Of a DNA stretch of 64,000 nucleotides, positions 24,509 to 31,741 are shown piece by piece. Where the stretch lies: the NCBI GenBank assembly GCA_036745195.1, contig DAIOGO010000001.1, positions 26,935 to 90,934 of the forward strand, read 5' to 3'. The stretch's first letter is position 1. Each line of letters starts with the position of its first letter. Source of the DNA: JBFHRE01 sp036745195 (GTDB lineage Bacteria > Actinomycetota > Acidimicrobiia > Spongiisociales > ZC4RG35). The position numbers were made by a program, and so were the translations under genes. The notes beneath the pieces were generated by a model. That model saw only the letters and a list, made by a program, of their open reading frames with translations, did not search any database and was not told where the DNA came from.

Positions 24509-25423
24509 TCACTCCTCTTCGGAGCCGGCGCTCTCCTCCTCCGCCGGCGCTTCTACCGCCTCCGCCGCAGCCGCCACCGGAGCAATCGCCGAGATCACCA
24601 CGTATCTGCGCGGTGATTCGCCCTCCGAGTACGACCGGACGCCTTCGTGGCTCCCGACGGCGTCATGGATCACCTTGCGATCCGCCGCACTCATCGGCTC
24701 CAATACGACCTCTCCGCCCTCGCTCAACACCTGGGCGATCAACTGATTGGCGTAGATGCCCAGCGCTTGCCGCCGACGGTCGGCATGACCAGCGATGTCG
24801 AGTCTGACCCTGGCGCCGGCGTCGGTCCGGCGCAGAATGACGGTCTTGGTGATCTCGTGGATGGCCTCGATGACCGAACCGCGGGGTCCGACCATCGCCT
24901 CGGTCTGATCACCCACCACGTTTGCGACGATCGTCTCCTCCTCGATCGTGACTTCGACGGTGCCGTCCAAGCCGAACGCCCCCACCAGGCCCTCGAGAAA
25001 CTCGCGAACCACATCTGCCTGTTCCTGGGTAGGCGCCGCCTGCTCCATTGATCTCTCCCTCCGGTCATCACGCCGCCCACGCTCTTCCGGGCGCGGCTGA
25101 GCTGCACGTTCACGTTGTTGTCTGGGTTGCTCCCGCCGGTTGCTCTGCGGTCGCTGGTTCTGCTGGCGCGATTGGCGGGGCGCAACCTCGGTCTGCCCAT
25201 CCGATCCGGATTCGCCGCCCTTCTTTCGCCGCCGGCGCTTTCGACCGGACGGTCGAGGCTTGATCCGCACGACGGCATCTTTGCCCCCGATACCGAGAAA
25301 GCCCTTCTCGCCTTCGCTCACGACCTCGACGATTGCCTGGTCGACATTCTCCAGACCGAGCTCTTTGAGCCCGAATTCGACGGCCACCGCCACCGTCTTG
25401 CCGCTGACTTCCACCCATTCCAC
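24509..25423 (-). CDS. jag: Jag/SpoIIIJ-associated RNA-binding protein
   Basis: 304 residues. Jag-N domain (1-55, ending GEKGFLGIGGKDAVV), a long basic, Gln/Arg-rich linker (about 56-130), a KH domain with GPRGSVIEAIHEITK near 180, and an R3H domain (RRRQALGIYANQL, then MSAADRKVIHDAV). The acidic C-terminal tail (Glu-rich) is unusual. Binds RNA; in Gram-positives linked to YidC and to control of cell elongation, and a PknB-type kinase substrate in some. Follows yidC with three bases between. Confidence 0.92.
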   Translation of the reverse strand: MEWVEVSGKTVAVAVEFGLKELGLENVDQAIVEVVSEGEKGFLGIGGKDAVVRIKPRPSGRKRRRRKKGGESGSDGQTEVAPRQSRQQNQRPQSNRREQPRQQRERAAQPRPEERGRRDDRRERSMEQAAPTQEQADVVREFLEGLVGAFGLDGTVEVTIEEETIVANVVGDQTEAMVGPRGSVIEAIHEITKTVILRRTDAGARVRLDIAGHADRRRQALGIYANQLIAQVLSEGGEVVLEPMSAADRKVIHDAVGSHEGVRSYSEGESPRRYVVISAIAPVAAAAEAVEAPAEEESAGSEEE

Positions 25424-25426
25424 GGG

Positions 25427-26314
25427 TTATCTCCTCTTCCGCCGCTGCTGCTTCTTGGAGGACACCGGGTGGGGCTTCTTCGAGCCCTCCACCACCGGTG
25501 TCGTATCCTTCCCCTTTTCGACCGCCGCCATGCCGGGAGCGGGATGAGGCCGCCCGTCGATGGCGAAGATCGCGAACTGCTGGCCGAGACGGAACAAGTT
25601 CGACGTCGTCCAGTAGAGAACCAGGCCGGCAGGGAAGTTCCACGACACGAACCCCAGCATCACCGGCATGAATCGGGTGATGGCCTGTTGTGTCTGCTGC
25701 TGCTGGCGTTGCTGCGGTGTGAGATCCTGAGTGCTGGCATTGGAGCCCCGCTGGGCGTGCCACATCTGGAAGTACTGGGTGGCGATCATGAGAACGAGCA
25801 TCAGCACGTACGGAATGGCGGTCACCACTGCCGACCTGATCCCGTTGCTCATGTTGAGGGAGAGGTCCATTCCCAGAAAACGTTGCGGGCCACCCCGGAC
25901 TGCCGCCAGCAGGGCGGATTCCGCCGGCAGGAACACGGCCTCGACGTCCTTTCCGGTGGAGATCTCAGAGACATTCTGGAGGACACGGAACAGCGCGAAC
26001 CAGATCGGCATCTGCACCAGAATCGGTAGCAGGCACCCCCCGGGAGTGGCTCCTGCCTCGCGCTGTGCCCGCATCAGCTCCTTCTGCATCTTCTCGGGTT
26101 CGTCCTTGAGTTCCTTCTGGATGCGTTTGATCTCCGGCGCCACTGCCTGAAAGGCCCTGGTCGAGCGGGTCTGCTTCAACGTCAAGGGGAACAGGAGGAT
26201 GTTGATGGTGACGGTCAGCAGGATGATGGCCAACCCAAACGATGGTATGAGGTCGTAATAGAACGACAACAACCATCCAATCCCTTGTTCGATGTAGCGG
26301 AATAGCTGGCCCAC
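25427..26314 (-). CDS. yidC: YidC/OxaA membrane protein insertase
   Basis: 295 residues. Five membrane helices: near residues 10-45, 100-120, 160-180, 210-225 and 230-250. The conserved positively charged cytoplasmic loop (KQTRSTRAFQAVAPEIKRIQKEL) and GGCLLPILVQMPIWFALFRVL are diagnostic. The basic C-terminal tail (KKQQRRKRR) binds ribosomes. GTG start at 26314. Inserts membrane proteins with or without SecYEG. Confidence 0.95.
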   Translation of the reverse strand: MGQLFRYIEQGIGWLLSFYYDLIPSFGLAIILLTVTINILLFPLTLKQTRSTRAFQAVAPEIKRIQKELKDEPEKMQKELMRAQREAGATPGGCLLPILVQMPIWFALFRVLQNVSEISTGKDVEAVFLPAESALLAAVRGGPQRFLGMDLSLNMSNGIRSAVVTAIPYVLMLVLMIATQYFQMWHAQRGSNASTQDLTPQQRQQQQTQQAITRFMPVMLGFVSWNFPAGLVLYWTTSNLFRLGQQFAIFAIDGRPHPAPGMAAVEKGKDTTPVVEGSKKPHPVSSKKQQRRKRR

Positions 26315-26318
26315 GAGT

Positions 26319-26573
26319 TCATGACCCCCATCGGGTAGGTACCGGATCGAAACCCGACGATCCGAATGGATGACATCTTCCCAGCCGGCGGATGGCGAGG
26401 ATCCCGCCCCTGACGATCCCGAAGCGACCCAACGCCTCGATCGCGTAGGACGAGCAGGAAGGGGAGAACCGGCAATTCCTTCCCAGCAGGGGACTGAGGA
26501 CGAGTTGATAGAGCCGAATCGGGACGGCGGCGATAACGCCCGTCAACCGCTTCTTCTCTCGATCCGTCGTCAT
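26319..26573 (-). CDS. yidD: membrane protein insertion efficiency factor YidD
   Basis: 84 residues. LYQLVLSPLLGRNCRFSPSCSSYAIEAL (about 21-48) is the family hallmark with its two Cys, followed by RFGIVRGGILAIRRLGRCHPF. Small membrane-associated helper of YidC. The ATG overlaps the rnpA stop as ATGA. yidC starts four bases after its stop. Confidence 0.95.
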   Translation of the reverse strand: MTTDREKKRLTGVIAAVPIRLYQLVLSPLLGRNCRFSPSCSSYAIEALGRFGIVRGGILAIRRLGRCHPFGSSGFDPVPTRWGS

Positions 26574-26896
26574 CTTCCTGCTCCCTGGGCTCCGTAGGCC
26601 ACCGCCGTCCGCAACCCTTCTACCATTTCCTGGAAGGCCACCTCGACCGCTCCAGGGCGGGCAATCACCACATAATCGAACCCGACCGCCAGTTCCAAGG
26701 CCGCCAGAGCGTGGCGGATTCGGCGTCTGGCCCGGTTGCGGGCGACTGCACCACCTATTCGCCGACCGACGACCAGCCCAACCCGAACCGCCTGGAGGTC
26801 GTTGGGGTTGATGATGATCGTCAGCGGTCCCCGATTGCGGCGGACACCGGAATCGAGGACCTTGGAGAAAGCTTGGCGGCCGCTGAGCGGAAGCAC
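26570..26896 (-). CDS. rnpA: ribonuclease P protein component
   Basis: 108 residues; the RNR motif VGRRIGGAVARNRARRRIRHAL (about 43-64) identifies it. Binds the catalytic RNase P RNA (not in this window) to mature tRNA 5' ends. GTG start at 26896, ten bases after the rpmH stop; the rpmH-rnpA-yidD-yidC-jag order is the standard origin-flanking operon. Confidence 0.95.
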   Translation of the reverse strand: MLPLSGRQAFSKVLDSGVRRNRGPLTIIINPNDLQAVRVGLVVGRRIGGAVARNRARRRIRHALAALELAVGFDYVVIARPGAVEVAFQEMVEGLRTAVAYGAQGAGR

Positions 26897-26906
26897 CCGA
26901 CCGCGG

Positions 26907-27041
26907 TCAGGCGGCGAGACGCTTGCGACCCTTGTCGCGCCGGGACTTCACGATGGCTCGTCCCGAGCGGGTCTGCATGCGGTGCCGAAAGCCGTGCTTG
27001 CGCTTGCGGCGTCGGACTTTTGGCTGATAGGTACGTTTCAT
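26907..27041 (-). CDS. rpmH: 50S ribosomal protein L34
   Basis: 44 residues, very basic, starting MKRTYQPKVRRRKRKHGF and ending KGRKRLAA; this is the canonical L34 sequence. Divergent from dnaA, with a 433-bp regulatory region between. First gene of the rpmH-rnpA-yidD-yidC-jag operon. Confidence 0.98.
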   Translation of the reverse strand: MKRTYQPKVRRRKRKHGFRHRMQTRSGRAIVKSRRDKGRKRLAA

Positions 27042-27073
27042 GAAGAGATCCAGATCTGGGGATTGACCGATGA

Positions 27074-27103
27074 AGGCTACGGACTCGGGTTCCTCTTTGT
27101 CAA
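27074..27103 (-). promoter_or_regulatory. candidate rpmH operon promoter
   Basis: On the minus strand TTGACA (27103-27098), an 18-bp spacer and TAGCCT (27079-27074) lie about 33 bp before the rpmH ATG. The -35 is perfect; the -10 fits the actinomycete TANNNT pattern. Confidence 0.55.
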
Positions 27104-27409
27104 AGCCTGAGCAGTCCGCGACAAATTGGGCAAGGACGCGAAAAGTCGATTATCGCCCTGAGCCGCCATTCTCCCGCTCGCCGGTCCATCGTCCTCGGCC
27201 TCCAGGTTCTGCTGAGCAGGCATTTCGCGCCCGATGACCCCCGCGGAACCGGGCTCCAAGTCAGGATTCCGCGCTCTTGACCGGCCCGCTCCGGTTGTTT
27301 TACGGTGCCCTCCACGACCACTGCCCAGGTTGACACTTCCCTCCTGGCCCGGCGGTTGGACGCGCCCGTCGGTTCACCGGCGAGCGCCGGACGAGAACGG
27401 TTTTTCATG

Positions 27410-27447
27410 GCGTTGTCCACACTTGTGGATGGACATGTGGACAACGC
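27410..27447. promoter_or_regulatory. DnaA-box palindrome upstream of dnaA
   Basis: A perfect 12-bp inverted repeat, GCGTTGTCCACA (27410-27421) and TGTGGACAACGC (27436-27447). Each arm contains the DnaA box TTGTCCACA, and a third, weaker box (TGTGGATGG, 27424-27432) lies between the arms. It ends 28 bp before the dnaA start, so it is placed to act as an autoregulatory site. The remaining 27104-27409 shows no gene; only weak promoter-like hexamers. Confidence 0.85.
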
Positions 27448-27474
27448 GGCGGGTGGAGAGAGAGGAGACTCTTG

Positions 27475-28851
27475 GTGGTGGACGCGCAACACTTCGAAGG
27501 GGTCGATGCATCGGATCAATTCCAACGAACCCTCCGGGACAGCGCCAATCCCGCCACCTGGCAGACCTGGTTCTCGCGGCTCCGGATCGAGCGCCGGCCC
27601 GACGGGTACACGGTGGTCGCCCCCTCGGACTTCCACCTCCATTGGATCCTCGACAAACACCAGCAGTCGATCCAGGCAGCGTTTTCGACTGCCTACGGTC
27701 CTGATGCCGTCCTCCGCTTCGAGGCGGCCCTCGACGATCTCGAGATCGACGATCCCGATGTGGTCCGCAGCCCGGTCGATCCGGAGAAGGGTCACCAACC
27801 GGAGCTCCCGATGCAGCCGGAGCAACTGGCCCGCCTCATCAAGAAATACCGGTTCGAGTCTTTCGTCGTCGGTCAGTCGAATCGGTTCGCGCACGCGGCG
27901 GCGATGGCGGTGGGGGAGACGCCCGGCACCCGCTACAACCCGCTCTTCATCTACGGAGGCGCCGGGCTCGGCAAAACCCACCTGCTCCACGCCATCGGGC
28001 ATCTCGCCCTCGAGCTCTACCCGGACCTCTCGGTCCGATACGTGTCCTCCGAGACCTTCTTCACCGAGTTCATCGACGGGATCCGCAAGAAGCGGATGGA
28101 CGACTTCAAACAGCGGTACCGAACCACCGACATCCTCCTCCTCGACGACATCCAGTTCTTCGAAGGCAAGGAACAGATGCTCGAGGAGTTCTTCCACACC
28201 TTCAACACCCTCTACGAGACGGGCAAGCAACTCGTGATCAGCTCGGACCGGGCGCCCCGCCACCTCTCCACACTGGAGGATCGGCTCAGGAGCCGCTTCG
28301 AGTGGGGGCTGATCACCGACATTCAGCCACCCGATGTCGAGACTCGCCTCGCCATCCTGAAGAGGAATGCCGAGTTCTGTCCTACCCCGGTGCCGGCCGA
28401 CGTCCTCCATCACATCGCCACCCTCGTCTCGGACAACATCCGCGAGCTGGAGGGGACCCTCACCAGGGTCACGGCCTTTGCCTCGCTCACGGGTCAACAC
28501 GTGACCCTCGACCTGGCCGAAACCGTGCTTCAGGATCTGCTCCCCGGCCAGTCCAAGCGCACGATCGACGGGCCCCGCATCCTCGACGAGGCTGCCTCCG
28601 ACTTCGGCTTTGCGATCGAAGAGCTGCGCGGGCCCTCGCGCCGTCAGCCGCTGGTCCTCAGCCGTCAGATCGCCATGTACCTGTGCCGGGAGCTGACCGA
28701 CCTGTCGCTGCCGCGGATCGGGGACCTCTTCGGTGGTCGCGATCACACCACCGTGCTCCACGGTGTCGAGAAGATCCGCAAGCTCATGCAGACCGACCGG
28801 GCGGTCTATGACAAGGTCACCGAGCTCTCCCAACGGCTGAGGAAAACGTGA
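27475..28851 (+). CDS. dnaA: chromosomal replication initiator DnaA
   Basis: 458 residues. Domain I (about 1-80), a short domain II, AAA+ domain III with Walker A GGAGLGKTHLLHA and Walker B LLLDDIQFFEGK, and domain IV with the DnaA-box signature GGRDHTTVLHGVEKI near the C-terminus. Three consecutive possible starts (TTG 27472, GTG 27475, GTG 27478) follow a GGAG at 27464-27467; GTG 27475 has the best spacing (seven nt). Domain II is very short compared with streptomycetes. Confidence 0.97.
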   Translation: MVDAQHFEGVDASDQFQRTLRDSANPATWQTWFSRLRIERRPDGYTVVAPSDFHLHWILDKHQQSIQAAFSTAYGPDAVLRFEAALDDLEIDDPDVVRSPVDPEKGHQPELPMQPEQLARLIKKYRFESFVVGQSNRFAHAAAMAVGETPGTRYNPLFIYGGAGLGKTHLLHAIGHLALELYPDLSVRYVSSETFFTEFIDGIRKKRMDDFKQRYRTTDILLLDDIQFFEGKEQMLEEFFHTFNTLYETGKQLVISSDRAPRHLSTLEDRLRSRFEWGLITDIQPPDVETRLAILKRNAEFCPTPVPADVLHHIATLVSDNIRELEGTLTRVTAFASLTGQHVTLDLAETVLQDLLPGQSKRTIDGPRILDEAASDFGFAIEELRGPSRRQPLVLSRQIAMYLCRELTDLSLPRIGDLFGGRDHTTVLHGVEKIRKLMQTDRAVYDKVTELSQRLRKT

Positions 28852-29063
28852 GTAACTCCTGTGGATCATCCGGGAGTTACCCCCAGTCGCCGGCACCCCC
28901 CTGCCGGTGCCCTGTGAACATCCTCCCGATCCTCCACAGCCTCGCCTCCGAGAATCCGGCGTAATTTCAACTCCCGAAGCGAATCGTCCACAATCCACAC
29001 CACCTACTACTGCTACTTCTGATTTGATAGATAAGAAAGAAAGAAGAAGAAGGAAGGACAACT
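28852..29063 (+). other. oriC: replication origin oriC (dnaA-dnaN intergenic)
   Basis: 212 bp. DnaA-box-like 9-mers: TGTGGATCA (28860-28868, reverse), TCGTCCACA (28984-28992) and CAATCCACA (28991-28999). The last two run directly into CTACTACTGCTACTTCT (29004-29020), a row of DnaA-trios as in the Bacillus basal unwinding element. An A+T/purine-rich tract (29021-29056), unlike anything else in this GC-rich window, follows. Order box-box-trios-AT tract is the expected melting module. A GCCGGCA hairpin lies near 28890. Confidence 0.9.
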
Positions 29064-30146
29064 GTGCGTATCAGAGCCGAGCGTGACGATCTGGGGGATG
29101 TGTTCGCCCGCGCCAACCGTGCAGTCGGTCCACGTGCTGCTCTCCCCGTGCTGCAAGGGTTGTTGTGCGAGGTGTCGGGTGGAACCCTTCAGGTCACCGG
29201 CACCGATCTCGAGATGACCGTCCGCACCCAACTCGGAGTCGAGGTTCTGCAGGAGGGACGAGCCGTGATCCCCGGGAAACTCCTGGAGCAGGCGGTCCGG
29301 CGTATGCCCAAGGGCCCGGTCACGATCGGAGCCGAAGAGGGTGAGGTGGAGATCCTCGGGAAGGGCCCCCGTTTTGGGCTCAGGCTTCTCTCCGCCGACG
29401 ACTTCCCGTCGGTCGACACCACCCCGGCGGGCGGCACCGAGGTCGACGGCGACCGGTTGGCCCAGGCGGTGTCCCAGGTGGCGGTAGCCGCTTCGAGCGA
29501 CGGGGCTCGACCCATCATCACCGGCGTCTTGTTCGAATCCACCGAAGCCGGCGTCCGCCTGGTGGCCACCGACTCATACCGGTTGGCGGTGTGTGACCTG
29601 GAAGGACTCGGGATCGAGGGTTCTGGCCTCATCCCGGCCCGGGGGCTGAAGGAGTTGCCGCGGACCATCGGTTCGAGCAAGGTGAGGGTCGATCTGTCCG
29701 GGCGAGAGGGGGTGTTCGGATCCGATCGGGGCACGCTCCGGTTGAGGATGATCGAGGGAGCTTTCCCCAAGTACCGGACCCTCCTCCCCGAGTCCTACCC
29801 CAATCAGGTCATCGTCTCGAAGGAGTCCCTCCTCGAGGCATTGGGTCGGGTGGCGCTGGTCGCCGAGGATCACATCCCGGTTCGGCTCCGCATTTCCGAG
29901 GGAGGGGTGGAGATCGCCGTGAGCCGGCAGGACGTCGGTGGCGAGACCGAACACCTCAGTGGTGAGTACAAGGGCGAGGCCGACGAGGTGACGATCGCCT
30001 TCAATCCTCGCTATCTGGCCGACGGGGTGACCGCGGTGAACAGCGAACACGTCCGCATCCAGGTGATCGACAGCCTCAAACCGAGTGTCATCGATTCGCT
30101 CGACGACCCGGCATTTCTCTACCTGCTCATGCCGGTTCGCATCTGA
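29064..30146 (+). CDS. dnaN: DNA polymerase III beta subunit (sliding clamp)
   Basis: 360 residues, three repeated clamp folds. ALPVLQGLLCEVSGGTLQVTGTDLEMTVR in the first fold and the C-terminal YLLMPVRI are typical; the hydrophobic pocket residues for partner binding end the protein (PVR). GTG start at 29064 has AAGGAAGG about eight nt upstream, in the purine-rich tract that also forms the origin melting region. Confidence 0.97.
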   Translation: MRIRAERDDLGDVFARANRAVGPRAALPVLQGLLCEVSGGTLQVTGTDLEMTVRTQLGVEVLQEGRAVIPGKLLEQAVRRMPKGPVTIGAEEGEVEILGKGPRFGLRLLSADDFPSVDTTPAGGTEVDGDRLAQAVSQVAVAASSDGARPIITGVLFESTEAGVRLVATDSYRLAVCDLEGLGIEGSGLIPARGLKELPRTIGSSKVRVDLSGREGVFGSDRGTLRLRMIEGAFPKYRTLLPESYPNQVIVSKESLLEALGRVALVAEDHIPVRLRISEGGVEIAVSRQDVGGETEHLSGEYKGEADEVTIAFNPRYLADGVTAVNSEHVRIQVIDSLKPSVIDSLDDPAFLYLLMPVRI

Positions 30147-31241
30147 ATGCGGCTTGGCTGGATCGCCATAACCGGCTTCCGGTCCCATCACAGCCTGGAG
30201 TGGCATCCCGATTCGGATACCAACCTGATCGTCGGCAAGAACGGGGCCGGAAAGACCAACCTCCTCGAGGGGATCGGATATCTCGCCACGCTCCGGTCGT
30301 TTCGGGGGGCCCCCGACGAGAGCCTGGTCGAGTACGAGGCGGACTCGGCGGTCACCCGGGGGGAGGTGGAGGGCTTCGACACCAAGACGCTCATCGAGAT
30401 CGAGATTCGGCGGCGGGGCGGCCGGCGCGCCCTGGTCAACCGGCAGCGGTTGGCTCGCACCACAGATCTCCTCGGCTACATCCGGTTGGTGGCCTTCCTC
30501 CCCGAGGACCTGGAGATCGTCAAGGGCGGCCCGTCGGAGCGGCGGCGCCTGCTCGACGATCTGGCGGTGCAGGTGTGGCCGGCCAGCCACCTCGAGCAGA
30601 TGGAATTCGATCGTTCCCTGCGGCAACGGAATGCGTTCCTGAAGCAGGGGGACCGTGACACCACGACGCTGGGGGTGTGGGACGAGCGCCTCGCCCAGGC
30701 GGCCGGGAAGATCGCGGCCCGACGGGCCCGTATCGTCGGCCTGCTGATGGGGACGGTCGACGGGGCGTACCGGCGAATCGCCGGCAGTGATGCCAGGATC
30801 GGCTTCGAGTTGTTGTCCGACTGGGGGGGCTCGCTCGACCTCAAGACCACCTCGGCCGAGTTCACCGACCGCTGCCGGGAGGCCCTCGAGAAGGGGAGGC
30901 GCGCCGACCAGGAACGCCGGATCACCCTGTGGGGCCCGCACCGTGACGACCCGATGCTGATTCTCGACGGACATGACCTGCGTTATCACGGGAGCCAGGG
31001 AGAGCAGAGAACGGCCGTGCTGGCGCTCCGCCTGGCAGGTCACCGGGTGATCGAGGATGTGGTGGGAGAGCCACCGATCCTGTTGCTCGACGACGTCTTC
31101 TCCGAACTCGACGCCGACCGGTCGTCGGCGCTGGCGTCGGCGCTGCCCGATCACGGCCAGGCCTTCGTCTCGACCGCCGACCGGCGGGACGTGCCCCTCG
31201 AGGGGCGAGCGTGGCACCTCGAGGGAGGAATCATCTCATGA
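30147..31241 (+). CDS. recF: DNA replication and repair protein RecF
   Basis: 364 residues, ABC-type ATPase of the SMC class. Walker A GKNGAGKTNLLEGI (30-43), signature YHGSQGEQRTAVLAL near 288, and Walker B PILLLDDVFSELD near 308. Loads RecA at gaps. Its ATG follows the dnaN stop with no space, so the two are translationally coupled. Confidence 0.96.
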   Translation: MRLGWIAITGFRSHHSLEWHPDSDTNLIVGKNGAGKTNLLEGIGYLATLRSFRGAPDESLVEYEADSAVTRGEVEGFDTKTLIEIEIRRRGGRRALVNRQRLARTTDLLGYIRLVAFLPEDLEIVKGGPSERRRLLDDLAVQVWPASHLEQMEFDRSLRQRNAFLKQGDRDTTTLGVWDERLAQAAGKIAARRARIVGLLMGTVDGAYRRIAGSDARIGFELLSDWGGSLDLKTTSAEFTDRCREALEKGRRADQERRITLWGPHRDDPMLILDGHDLRYHGSQGEQRTAVLALRLAGHRVIEDVVGEPPILLLDDVFSELDADRSSALASALPDHGQAFVSTADRRDVPLEGRAWHLEGGIIS

Positions 31242-31549
31242 CCCGCCAGCCGACCGGGATCGGAGAGATCCTCGACTCGGTGCTCCGTTCGATCGGATTG
31301 AGTGATCCGGCGGTGTGGAAACGGCTCGAGGCCGAGTGGCCGGAAGTCGCCGGAGAGCCCTGGTCGACCATGTCGAGGCCGGTGGCGCTCACCCGATCCG
31401 TCCTGCTGGTGGAGGCGGTTTCCCCGGCGGCGGTGTCGATCCTGCGCTTCGGGGTGGCGGGCCTCAGCCAGCGGCTCAATCAGGCCCTGGGGGCAGGGGT
31501 CGTCAAAGACGTCAAGGTTCGCCCGCCGGGTCGTCCGGGGAGTCGCTGA
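31238..31549 (+). CDS. DUF721 protein (DciA-like)
   Basis: 103 residues. VWKRLEAEWPEVAGEPWSTMSRPVALTRSVLLVEAVSPAAVSILRF is the DUF721 core. It lies between recF and gyrB, as in most actinomycetes (Rv0004 position). DUF721 proteins include DciA, the helicase-loading factor of bacteria without DnaC, so a role in loading DnaB at this origin is likely but inferred. ATG at 31238 overlaps the recF stop (ATGA). Confidence 0.88.
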   Translation: MTRQPTGIGEILDSVLRSIGLSDPAVWKRLEAEWPEVAGEPWSTMSRPVALTRSVLLVEAVSPAAVSILRFGVAGLSQRLNQALGAGVVKDVKVRPPGRPGSR

Positions 31550-31551
31550 GC

Positions 31552-31580
31552 TTTTACCCGGAGCCCGAAACGGCTAGAAT
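31552..31580 (+). promoter_or_regulatory. candidate gyrB-gyrA promoter
   Basis: TTTTAC (31552-31557), 17-bp spacer, TAGAAT (31575-31580), a good actinomycete -10. It starts right after the DUF721 stop and leaves a leader of about 155 nt before gyrB. The long leader has a G-rich stretch around 31629-31665 but no feature I can name. Confidence 0.5.
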
Positions 31581-31741
31581 TACACCCAGCGGATTTCCCC
31601 CTCAACCCCCAATGGTTTGTTGTTCGACGTGCCGGGGGCGGGTCCCCACTGCCCGGGGGAGATGTCGTTCGGGACGCTGCTTCTGCGGATGGCGGACCGC
31701 CGAGGTGAGGACCGCAGACGGAAGAGAGATCGAGGAGACAC

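Noticed and set aside
31550..31741. Riboswitch or attenuator in the gyrB leader
   Set aside because: G-rich and partly self-complementary, but no known motif, and no alternative hairpin pair with a T tract.
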